The translations under genes were made by a program, and so were the position numbers. A stretch of 64,000 nucleotides of DNA, from the NCBI RefSeq assembly GCF_025994315.1, contig NZ_BAQE01000005.1; one strand, given 5' to 3'. The DNA is from Swaminathania salitolerans (GTDB lineage: Bacteria > Pseudomonadota > Alphaproteobacteria > Acetobacterales > Acetobacteraceae). A model generated the notes under the pieces. That model searched no databases. It was not told the DNA's origin and saw only the letters and a program-made list of their open reading frames with translations. Positions 8,470 to 16,223 of this stretch are shown here, one piece after another; positions within the stretch are counted from its first letter, which is position 1, and each line of letters opens with the position of its first letter.

Positions 8470-9381
8470 ATGCTCGATATTCTCGTTCTTGGCAGCGCCG
8501 CAGGTGGAGGTTTCCCTCAGTGGAACTCCAACGCGCCCGGTTGTCGCGCAGCCCGGGAGGGCAGGATCCCCGCGCGCACCCAGACCTCCCTTGCGGTCAG
8601 CGGAGATGGGCAGCGCTGGTTCCTGCTCAATGCCGCGCCCGATCTGAGGGCCCAGATCCTTGCCAATCCGCCCCTGCACGCCCGCGACGCGCTGCGCTCG
8701 ACACCCATCCAGGGCGTTCTGCTCACCAATGGAGAGATCGACTCCGTCACAGGCCTTCTGACCCTGCGCGAGCGGGAAGCCTTCACGCTATGGGCCACGC
8801 GCGCAACCCATGCCCAGCTCGATGCCAATCCGATCTTCGAGGCCGTCAACCGCGAGATCGTACCGCGTCTGACGCTCGAGACCGGGATCTCCTTCTCCCT
8901 GCCGAACAAGGACGGAACACCGTCCGGCCTGACCGTGACCGCCTTCGACGTGCCCGGCAAGGCGCCGCTTTATGCCGAGCATCTGCCGAGCCGGGAAGGC
9001 GAGACGATCGGCCTCGATATCGGCGACGGAACGCGACGTATGGTCTTTCTGCCCGCCTGCGCCGAGCTGACCCCGCCGATCCTCGAGCGCATAGGAAGCG
9101 CGGATGCCCTGTTCATGGAAGGGACGCTCTGGCGCGACGACGAGATGATCCGTGCCGGTCTCAGCCCCAAGACAGGCTTGCGCATGGGTCACATATCCCT
9201 CTCGGGTCCCGGCGGGAGTCTCGAAACCCTCACCGATGCCCCGCCCCATCGCGTCTTCATCCATATCAACAACTCGAACCCGATCCTTCTTCCGGGTTCT
9301 CCCGAGCGCAGCGCGGTCGAGGCGGCAGGCTGGTCTGTCGGCGAGGACGGCATGCGCCTGACACTAGGAGCGGTTTCATGA
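8470..9381 (+). CDS. pqqB: Pyrroloquinoline quinone biosynthesis protein PqqB
   Basis: A 303-residue protein of the metallo-beta-lactamase fold. The N-terminus (ILVLGSAAGGGFPQWN) is the family signature. PqqB is reported to act as an iron-dependent hydroxylase on the tyrosine-derived part of the precursor before ring closure by PqqC. Length matches the usual 300-305. The stop overlaps the pqqC start (ATGA), so the two are translationally coupled. It follows the pqqA palindrome, so its level probably depends on read-through. Confidence 0.97.
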   Translation: MLDILVLGSAAGGGFPQWNSNAPGCRAAREGRIPARTQTSLAVSGDGQRWFLLNAAPDLRAQILANPPLHARDALRSTPIQGVLLTNGEIDSVTGLLTLREREAFTLWATRATHAQLDANPIFEAVNREIVPRLTLETGISFSLPNKDGTPSGLTVTAFDVPGKAPLYAEHLPSREGETIGLDIGDGTRRMVFLPACAELTPPILERIGSADALFMEGTLWRDDEMIRAGLSPKTGLRMGHISLSGPGGSLETLTDAPPHRVFIHINNSNPILLPGSPERSAVEAAGWSVGEDGMRLTLGAVS

Positions 9382-10124
9382 CGGTTCTCTCTCCCGATGC
9401 CCTCGAGGCGAGATTGCGCGAGATCGGCGCCGAGCGATATCACAACCGTCATCCGTTCCATCGCGCCCTTCATGACGGCGCCCTGAACCGGATGCAGGTT
9501 CAGGCCTGGGCGCTCAACCGGTATTATTATCAGGCGTCCATACCGGTGAAGGATGCGACCCTCCTCGCGCGCCTGCCGACGGCGGAGCTGCGTCGCGAGT
9601 GGCGGCGACGCCTGGAGGATCACGATGGCGACGCCCCCGGTACGGGCGGTATCGCGCGCTGGCTGAAGCTGACGGATGGACTCGGTCTGTCACGACGCTA
9701 TGTCGAGAGCCTCGAAGGCATGCTGCCCGCCACGGGTTTCGCTGTGGAAGCCTATGTCCATTTCGTGGGAGAGCGTTCGGTTCTGGCCGCGATCGCCTCT
9801 TCGCTGACAGAGCTGTTCTCGCCAACGATCATCAGCGAACGCGTCTCCGGAATGTTGCGTCATTACAATTTCATCTCGGAAGAGACGCTGGCCTATTTCG
9901 CACCGCGTCTGACCCAGGCACCGCGCGATTCCGACTTCGCCCTTGCCTATGTCAGGGCAAATGCCCGGACGCCCGAACAGCAGAAGGAGGTCATCGACGC
10001 GCTCCTGTTCAAGTGCAATGTCCTGTGGTCCATGCTGGACGCGCTCCAGCACGTCTATATGGAAGGCCACCCCGCCCCGGGGGCATTCCGGGGCGACGGG
10101 ACGCCAGGGGCATTCAGCGCTTGA
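9378..10124 (+). CDS. pqqC: Pyrroloquinoline-quinone synthase PqqC
   Basis: A 248-residue cofactor-less oxidase with the all-alpha heme-oxygenase-like fold. It performs the final ring closure and multi-electron oxidation to PQQ. Conserved stretches include RYHNRHPFH near residue 18, WALNRYYYQASIPVKD near residue 42 and FVGERSVLAAIASSLTELFSP near residue 130. The chosen ATG lies in the ATGA overlap with pqqB; longer upstream reading frame is only pqqB in another frame. Its own stop overlaps the pqqD TTG start. Confidence 0.97.
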   Translation: MTVLSPDALEARLREIGAERYHNRHPFHRALHDGALNRMQVQAWALNRYYYQASIPVKDATLLARLPTAELRREWRRRLEDHDGDAPGTGGIARWLKLTDGLGLSRRYVESLEGMLPATGFAVEAYVHFVGERSVLAAIASSLTELFSPTIISERVSGMLRHYNFISEETLAYFAPRLTQAPRDSDFALAYVRANARTPEQQKEVIDALLFKCNVLWSMLDALQHVYMEGHPAPGAFRGDGTPGAFSA

Positions 10125-10396
10125 GCATCGCGGAAGACAGCATTCCCGGATTCACGCGCGGCCATCGCCTGCAGCAGGATCGCGTGCGCGATGTCTGGCT
10201 CATCCAGGCGCCGGAGAAGGCCTTCATCGCCGATCCGGTCGCAGCCGCCATTCTGCGTCTGGTGGACGGAAAGCGCTCGCTCGGCACGATCATCGATCTT
10301 CTGGCCGAGACCTATCAGGCCCCTCGGGACCGGATTGCCGCCGACGTGAAGACGCTTGTCGCCTCCCTTGCGGAACAGAAAATCCTGTCGCCATGA
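10121..10396 (+). CDS. pqqD: PqqA-binding chaperone PqqD
   Basis: A 91-residue RiPP-recognition-element protein that presents PqqA to the radical-SAM enzyme PqqE. The winged-helix segment ending with LVASLAEQKIL and the central KAFIADPVAAAILRLVDG match the family. The start is TTG at 10121, overlapping the pqqC stop (TTGA); no ATG or GTG gives a family-length protein. The TTG start and overlap suggest that translation depends on ribosomes finishing pqqC. pqqE begins 10 bases downstream. Confidence 0.93.
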   Translation: MSIAEDSIPGFTRGHRLQQDRVRDVWLIQAPEKAFIADPVAAAILRLVDGKRSLGTIIDLLAETYQAPRDRIAADVKTLVASLAEQKILSP

Positions 10397-10406
10397 GGCC
10401 GGTATC

Positions 10407-11507
10407 ATGACCCGCTTTCCCCCTCCGATGAGTCTGCTGGCCGAGCTGACCCATCGCTGCCCGCTCGCCTGCCCGTATTGTTCGAACCCGCTTTCGCTCG
10501 ATCGCCGCCAGTCGGAGCTGGAAACGCAGGACTGGGTGCGCATCCTCGAGGAAGCTGCCGCCCTCGGTGTGCTCCAGGTGCATTTCTCCGGGGGGGAACC
10601 CATGGCGCGGGCCGATCTTCCCGCGCTGGTGCACCATGCCAGCAGCCTCAATCTCTACACCAATCTGATCACCTCGGGCGTGTTGATCACGCAAGCCACT
10701 CTCGCGGCTCTGGACGAGGCCGGTCTCGATCACATCCAGCTCTCCTTTCAGGACGTGACCGAGACAGGTGCGGAGCGGATCGGCGGCCTGCGCGGCGCCC
10801 AGGAGCGAAAGCTCGCGGCGGCGCGTCTGATCCGGGCCAGGGGCCTGCCGCTGACCCTGAATTTCGTCATCCACCGGGAAAATGCCGACCGGGTGGCCCA
10901 GATGCTGGATCTCGCCCATGAGCTCGGCGCCGGACGGGTGGAGATCGCCCATACGCAATATTATGGCTGGGGCCTGAAGAACCGCGATCTGCTCATGCCC
11001 TCGGCAGCGCAGCTCGACGCCGCGACCGACGCCGTCGTGAAGGCGCGGGCGCGTTTCGGGAACAGCCTGGCCATCGACTATGTCACCCCCGATTATCACG
11101 CGGACCAGCCGAAACCCTGCATGGGGGGATGGGGACAGCGTTTTCTCAACGTCACACCCTCGGGCAAGGTACTGCCCTGCCACGCCGCCGAAACCATTCC
11201 CGACGTGACGTTCCCGAATGTCATGGAGCATGCCCTCGGTGAGATCTGGCAGGACTCCGCTCTGTTCAATCTCTTTCGCGGCACGGCATGGATGCCGGAA
11301 CCCTGTCAGTCCTGCGCGCTGAAGGAAATCGACTGGGGCGGCTGCCGCTGTCAGGCTCTGGCCCTGACCGGCGATGCGCGTGCCACCGATCCGGTCTGCG
11401 CACGTTCCGACCGTCACGAGGTCGTCGTCGCGGCCGCAGAAGCCGGGCATGACGGCGATTTCGCCTATCGACGCTTTACCGGAACGGGCCGGAACGAGAC
11501 GGGGTAA
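10407..11507 (+). CDS. pqqE: PqqA peptide cyclase PqqE (radical SAM)
   Basis: A 366-residue radical SAM enzyme that joins Glu16 and Tyr20 of PqqA through a carbon-carbon bond. The CxxxCxxC cluster motif is Cys18, Cys22, Cys25. A C-terminal SPASM region supplies further iron-sulfur ligands (PCMGGWG, CHAAETIP, PCQSC and GGCRCQ). The start at 10407 is preferred over an upstream in-frame codon because it begins with the family-typical PPPMSLLAELTHRCPL and leaves a gap after pqqD. No pqqF protease follows, as in other acetic acid bacteria. Confidence 0.97.
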   Translation: MTRFPPPMSLLAELTHRCPLACPYCSNPLSLDRRQSELETQDWVRILEEAAALGVLQVHFSGGEPMARADLPALVHHASSLNLYTNLITSGVLITQATLAALDEAGLDHIQLSFQDVTETGAERIGGLRGAQERKLAAARLIRARGLPLTLNFVIHRENADRVAQMLDLAHELGAGRVEIAHTQYYGWGLKNRDLLMPSAAQLDAATDAVVKARARFGNSLAIDYVTPDYHADQPKPCMGGWGQRFLNVTPSGKVLPCHAAETIPDVTFPNVMEHALGEIWQDSALFNLFRGTAWMPEPCQSCALKEIDWGGCRCQALALTGDARATDPVCARSDRHEVVVAAAEAGHDGDFAYRRFTGTGRNETG

Positions 11508-11539
11508 TACAGAGCCGGGACAGCAAGGAAACAGACACC

Positions 11540-12409
11540 ATGAGAACCACGATCGTCTCCGCCAGGGATCTCGCCTCCCATCCCTCATGGCGTATCTTCG
11601 ATTGCTCCCACGATCTGGCCGATCCCGAAGCGGGTCGCGCCGCCTATCTCTCGGGCCATATCCCCGGAGCGCTCCATGCGAGGATGGAAACCGCCCTGTC
11701 CGGCCCCCGCACGGGGGAAAACGGACGCAATCCCCTGCCGGATCCGCGGGTTTTCGCGCAATGGGTTGCTGAGACCGGGGTCGGTCCGGACGATCAGGTC
11801 GTCTGCTACGACCGTTCGGGCGGAATAGCGGCGGCCCGTCTCTGGTGGATGCTGCGCTGGATCGGTCATGACGCCGTTGCGGTGCTCGATGGCGGCCTCA
11901 CGGCGTGGCAGGCCGCAACCCTGCCCCTCACCGCCGAAACTCCCTTATCGTCATCCGGGTCGTCATACGGATCGGCGCCCGCCCCTGCGTCCGGATCGCT
12001 GAGGCTCGACCTGCGTCCCGATGTCGCGGTCGATCGCCATTTCATCGCCGCCCGTCTGGGCAGCGACGAGATACGCATCGTCGATGCCCGCAATGCGGAG
12101 CGTTTCCGTGGCGTGAACGAGACCCTCGATCCGCGCGGCGGTCACATTCCGGGCGCGCTCAACCGTCCTTACGCACATAATCTCACGCCGGAAGGTCTCT
12201 TCAAGCCACCCGGTCTCCTGCGCGAGGAATGGCTCGGGATTCTCGGCCCCTGTCGCCCCGACGCCCTGATCGCGAGTTGCGGATCGGGCTTAAGCGCCTG
12301 TCATAACCTGCTTGCCCTCGAGATCGCCGGGCTGCACGGGGCGCGGCTCTATGCCGGTTCATGGAGCGAATGGAGCGCCCTGCCCGATCTGCCGGTCGAG
12401 GCCGGATGA
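11540..12409 (+). CDS. sseA: Sulfurtransferase, tandem rhodanese (3-mercaptopyruvate type)
   Basis: A 289-residue protein of two rhodanese domains (about residues 1-145 inactive, 150-289 catalytic). The active loop is CGSGLSA; CGSG(V/T) is typical of 3-mercaptopyruvate rather than thiosulfate sulfurtransferases. It transfers sulfane sulfur to thiols or cyanide in the cytoplasm. It starts 32 bases after pqqE on the same strand and is followed by a hairpin, so it may be the last gene of the pqq transcript. A link to PQQ synthesis is not established. Gene symbol is by family only. Confidence 0.85.
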   Translation: MRTTIVSARDLASHPSWRIFDCSHDLADPEAGRAAYLSGHIPGALHARMETALSGPRTGENGRNPLPDPRVFAQWVAETGVGPDDQVVCYDRSGGIAAARLWWMLRWIGHDAVAVLDGGLTAWQAATLPLTAETPLSSSGSSYGSAPAPASGSLRLDLRPDVAVDRHFIAARLGSDEIRIVDARNAERFRGVNETLDPRGGHIPGALNRPYAHNLTPEGLFKPPGLLREEWLGILGPCRPDALIASCGSGLSACHNLLALEIAGLHGARLYAGSWSEWSALPDLPVEAG

Positions 12410-12433
12410 TCCCGGGCGGGGCAAGGCGATAAA

Positions 12434-12472
12434 AAATGGTCCATCGGGAAAAAATGCGCCCTCGGGCCATTT
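12434..12472 (+). terminator. Hairpin after sseA
   Basis: AAATGGTCC at 12434-12442 pairs with GGGCCATTT at 12464-12472 with one G-T pair, with an inner GGG/CCC pairing in the loop and A/T runs at both ends. This can end the pqq-sseA transcript and argues that the following MATE gene starts downstream at 12517. Confidence 0.5.
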
Positions 12473-12516
12473 CTTCCGTTTCCCGATCCCGCGAGACAGG
12501 GCAGGATCGTCGGGAC

Positions 12517-13914
12517 ATGTCCCCGACTTCCCTATCTCCCGGCACGCCTTCCCCGGATGCGACGGACCCGCAGGAGCCTGCGCCCAAGGTCAATCTTTCA
12601 GCCACACGGCCCGCACGCTTCGTTCATGGCAGCATCATGCGTCATGTCGTGGTCATGGCAGGGACGGGTGCGATCGGACTCATGGCCGTTTTCGCGGTCG
12701 ATCTGCTGAATTTCTGGTATATCTCCCATCTGCACGATCCGGCCCTGACCGCTGCGATGGGGTTCGCTGCGGCGCTCGGTTATGTCCAGGTCGCCGTCTC
12801 CATCGGCATGACCATCGGTCTGGGCGCCATTATCGGCCGGCTCGTCGGGGCGAGACGCACCATCAGGGCACGACGCTTCGCCTCGGCATTCATGGTCGTC
12901 ATGGTCGCGGTCGCTGCCGTGCTCGGCTGCCTGACGGCCGTTCTGGCCACGCGTCTCCTGACATTGCTGGGTGCGTCAGGCGAGGCGCTCGCACAGGCCG
13001 CCGGCTTCCTGCATATCGTCTCGCCCGCTTTGCCGCTCGTCTGTTTCGGCATGGCACAATCGGCGCTGCTGCGCTCCGTGGGCGATGCACGACGCTCCAT
13101 GCAGGTCACGCTCGTAGGGGCCGTGATATCCGCCATACTCGATCCGATCCTGATCTTCGGCCTGCATCTCGGACTTACGGGTGCGGCCATCAGCACGCTC
13201 GTGTCGCGCAGCGCGGTCGTGCTTTTCGGCTTTGTCAGCCTGCGCGGTCATCACATGCTCGAGCGGCCGCGACTCTGGGCGCTGGCACCGGCAACACGCC
13301 AGATCGGCGCGGTCGCTCTTCCTGCGATCGCCACCAATCTGGCCACGCCCGTCGGAGGGTTGTTCACCACCCATTTCATGGCGCGGTTCGGGCTGGAGGC
13401 AATCTCGGGCCAGGCCACGATCGACCGGATCGTTCCCGTGGCCTTCGCCTTCGTCTTCGCCCTGACCGGATCGGTCGGCCCCATCATGTCGCAGAATCTC
13501 GGAGCGGGCCGCAAGGATCGTGTGCGGGAGGCTCTTTACGCCTCGCTCAAACTGACCGGGCTGTGCGTTCTCGCGACATGGGTCTTTCTTGCTGCCTTCC
13601 ATGTGCCCATTCTGCATCTCTTTGCCGCCAAGGGCGTGGCCATACGCATCGTTACCCTGTTCTGCTGCTGGCTGGTGGCGAGCTATTTCTTCGTCGGTCT
13701 TCTCTTCGTGTCGAACACGGCCTTCAACAATCTCGGTCATCCCCTCTATTCGACCGGATTCAACTGGGGCCGCGCCACGCTGGGCACGATCCCCTTCGTC
13801 TGGATCGGGTCCCATTACGGACCCATCGGCATTCTCGTCGGTCAGTCGCTCGGGGTCGTCATTTTCGGCACCTGCGCTGCGCTCACGGCTTTCCGGGTCA
13901 TTCGCCGGATCTGA
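12517..13914 (+). CDS. MATE family multidrug/toxin extrusion transporter
   Basis: A 465-residue inner-membrane exporter of the MATE family with twelve predicted hydrophobic segments in two similar halves. Signature-like stretches include GMAQSALLRSVGDAR (about residues 180-194) and FNNLGHPLYSTGFNWGR (about 402-418). Drug or metabolite export coupled to H+ or Na+ is the family role. An in-frame ATG at 12436 also exists but lies inside the upstream hairpin and lacks a ribosome binding site, so 12517 was chosen; an AGGA lies about 14 bases before it. It converges on an AraC-type regulator 24 bp away. Confidence 0.85.
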   Translation: MSPTSLSPGTPSPDATDPQEPAPKVNLSATRPARFVHGSIMRHVVVMAGTGAIGLMAVFAVDLLNFWYISHLHDPALTAAMGFAAALGYVQVAVSIGMTIGLGAIIGRLVGARRTIRARRFASAFMVVMVAVAAVLGCLTAVLATRLLTLLGASGEALAQAAGFLHIVSPALPLVCFGMAQSALLRSVGDARRSMQVTLVGAVISAILDPILIFGLHLGLTGAAISTLVSRSAVVLFGFVSLRGHHMLERPRLWALAPATRQIGAVALPAIATNLATPVGGLFTTHFMARFGLEAISGQATIDRIVPVAFAFVFALTGSVGPIMSQNLGAGRKDRVREALYASLKLTGLCVLATWVFLAAFHVPILHLFAAKGVAIRIVTLFCCWLVASYFFVGLLFVSNTAFNNLGHPLYSTGFNWGRATLGTIPFVWIGSHYGPIGILVGQSLGVVIFGTCAALTAFRVIRRI

Positions 13915-13938
13915 ACCCGGCTCCGTAGCCCCGTTCCG

Positions 13939-14829
13939 TCACCCGGCCTCCGCGAGCGGCAGAAACAGCTCCGTAACCGCCTCATGCCCTGCAACGTCGG
14001 GATAGAGAGCGATACGCTGGCAATAGGGCGGAAAATCGCGCGTTTCCTCACCGCTGGCCGGAAGCCAGTCGCGATAGAGATAGAGCATCCCCGCTTTCTG
14101 AGCCTCCTCGTCACCGTGGACACGCAGCACGGCACAGCGTCCCGCAGGGATGAAACCATGCTCGATCTGCTCTCCCCGGGCCGGAATGGGCCCTGCGGTT
14201 CCCACGCAAAGATCCAGCCGGAATGCCTCGGGCGGTGTGACCTGCGGGTCGGTATGGAAGATGTTGAAAGTGGGCGTGCGCCAGGGGGGTAATCCGCTCG
14301 CCCTGCGCCAGGCGATGAAACGCTGAACGGTCGCGCCGATCCCGGACGGGTCGCCACGATGGACCATGATCGCGACGGGTGTCGCAGCGACTTCGCGAAT
14401 AGTGACGTCAGCAGGCGTAAACCGGCATTCCATGAGATCCATCCTCGTTTTGTCGAAAAGCGCGGAAACCGCGCGCAGCGCGTCCCAGTCGGGAGTCCGT
14501 CTGAACGATGATGGCGACTGCCGGAAATGACGCCTGAAGGCGCGTGCGAAAGCATCGGGAGAACCGTAACCGGCTTCGAGCGCGATGTCTGTGATGCGCC
14601 CCTCCCTGTAAGCCAGCCGATACGCCGCCCGCTTCAGCCGGACGCTCAGGACATAACAATGGACGGACATCCCGAAAATTGCAGTGAACTGCCGGTGGAA
14701 ATGGAATTTCGAAAAGGCCGCGACCGCACTTAATGCATCGAGATCGAGGCGGCTTTCCGGATTCCGGTCGATATGCTCCAGCACACGTCGCATCCGCGTC
14801 CGGTAGGCTTCCAGCGACACAATCATCAT
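13939..14829 (-). CDS. AraC family regulator with GyrI-like effector domain
   Basis: A 296-residue transcription factor. Residues about 5-105 form the two helix-turn-helix motifs of an AraC/XylS domain (SKFHFHRQFTAIFG and YGSPDAFARAFRRHFRQSP). Residues about 135-296 resemble the GyrI-like/SOUL-type small-molecule-binding domain seen in Rob- and SbmC-like regulators, often involved in multidrug responses. The start at 14829 is preceded by GGGGAAGAG; longer upstream in-frame sequence is Arg/Pro-rich and not family-like. The convergent MATE gene is a plausible but unproven target. Confidence 0.85.
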   Translation of the reverse strand: MMIVSLEAYRTRMRRVLEHIDRNPESRLDLDALSAVAAFSKFHFHRQFTAIFGMSVHCYVLSVRLKRAAYRLAYREGRITDIALEAGYGSPDAFARAFRRHFRQSPSSFRRTPDWDALRAVSALFDKTRMDLMECRFTPADVTIREVAATPVAIMVHRGDPSGIGATVQRFIAWRRASGLPPWRTPTFNIFHTDPQVTPPEAFRLDLCVGTAGPIPARGEQIEHGFIPAGRCAVLRVHGDEEAQKAGMLYLYRDWLPASGEETRDFPPYCQRIALYPDVAGHEAVTELFLPLAEAG

Positions 14830-14968
14830 TCTCTTCCCCAAGACGAGACAAGACGGGTGTCGCATGGCTGGAACCGGGGCGCTCGACCGGGATTGCGATT
14901 CAGGTCCGCACATACGGATTTTCCGCCGGCGTCCCCTCCTGCCCCGGATCGGGCAAGCCTTTTCCGCC

Positions 14969-16168
14969 CTAGCCGGGCAGGGGACGTCCGCTGACGGGCT
15001 TTTGCGGTGCAGCAACACGCTGCGTCATCAGATCCTCGAGACGTTTCACATCGATCTTCTGCACAACGATGTTCCTGCGTTCCCCAAGGCCGGGTTCGTA
15101 ACCCGGAGTCCAGGACAGGATATCGCCATAGGACCCGCTGAACTGCGTATTCACGTCGATGAAGAGATCGGTCTTGCGCGTGACGATTCCGGGATCGAGC
15201 CAGACGCCTGCCGCAATTTCGTCCCAGAGAGGAAAGCCGGTCGGTCGCGTGCGCAAGGCGCGCGCGACAGGCGTTGCCGAAGCCGAGAGACGCTTGAGAA
15301 GGGCCGGAGTGAGTTCTGTATCGGTCGAGGGGTCCACCGGTATCATGGTGATCCTGGCCCAGGGCGCGCGCAGCACGATACTGGCCGCCTCGGGATCGAA
15401 CCGTATGTTGAACTCGCGCCGTGGCGCGTTCAGGAACTCGCGGGCAAACTGATGCGCCACCTCATCGGGGCGGGTCTGGCGCGGATTGAGGCTCCCGCCC
15501 ATATAGACCAGCTCTTTCGCCAGACCGGCAAATTCGGGATCGAGACGTTGCGCCAGCGCCAGATTGGTAAGCGGTCCGGTAGCGATGATCGAAACCTGAT
15601 GGGGATAGCTATGCACCATCTCGATCAGGAAATCGGCTGCACGACCGGGACGCGCCTCGAGGGTCGGATTGCCCTGGGGCAGATCGGGCACGACATCCGG
15701 CCCGTGATAGGGAGGCAGGGCCTGCCGGGTCGGCTCGACCCAGTGTTTCATCCAGACGCCTTTCCAGACCAGCTTGCCATAAAGCGCCTCCCAGCGTTCG
15801 GTCTGGGCCTCGGTATTCACCAGAGGATAGGTCGCACCGCCATAGACCGGCAGATCCGGTCGTCCGGCAATCTCCACCCCGCGCAGGGCATTGGCTGTCG
15901 CCTCCTTCTGCCACAGATCGCCCGTGACCGTCGTAACCCCCAGAACCTGAACGTCCGGCGCCTTGATCACCATCCATTGCGCAAGGGCGAAACCGTCATC
16001 GTCGAGAATGACCTTGCGCGTCCCGGCCCGGGCAGAGACGGAAGAAAGCACCAGGGCAATCGCCAGCAGAGGGATCGCCAGCCACCGGCCCGGACATGCA
16101 GGACGGATCGACCGGCAGGACCGTTCCTGCTCAGGGGATCGCCGGATACGGGGAGATCGGAGAGACAT
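14969..16168 (-). CDS. Secreted nucleoside hydrolase-like protein
   Basis: A 399-residue protein with an N-terminal signal sequence (basic stretch, then hydrophobic residues about 28-47 ending SARAG), followed by a PF01156-type nucleoside hydrolase domain. That family cleaves ribonucleosides to base and ribose. The usual Asp-rich calcium motif DTDPGxDD appears here as DDDGFALAQ, so the second Asp pair is replaced. Other blocks such as IATGPLTNLALA and the NIRFDPEAAS-like C-terminal segment are retained. A periplasmic scavenging role is likely if active. It lies 140 bp upstream of the AraC gene on the same strand. Confidence 0.78.
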   Translation of the reverse strand: MSLRSPRIRRSPEQERSCRSIRPACPGRWLAIPLLAIALVLSSVSARAGTRKVILDDDGFALAQWMVIKAPDVQVLGVTTVTGDLWQKEATANALRGVEIAGRPDLPVYGGATYPLVNTEAQTERWEALYGKLVWKGVWMKHWVEPTRQALPPYHGPDVVPDLPQGNPTLEARPGRAADFLIEMVHSYPHQVSIIATGPLTNLALAQRLDPEFAGLAKELVYMGGSLNPRQTRPDEVAHQFAREFLNAPRREFNIRFDPEAASIVLRAPWARITMIPVDPSTDTELTPALLKRLSASATPVARALRTRPTGFPLWDEIAAGVWLDPGIVTRKTDLFIDVNTQFSGSYGDILSWTPGYEPGLGERRNIVVQKIDVKRLEDLMTQRVAAPQKPVSGRPLPG

Positions 16169-16223
16169 GAAGAGACGTTTCCTTGCGCTGGGACCGGAAG
16201 CCGGACATCAGTCCGGAAGAGGG

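Noticed and set aside
8161..8679. A 172-codon minus-strand frame across pqqA and pqqB start
   Set aside because: It runs antisense through pqqA, the palindrome and pqqB; no family-like residues.
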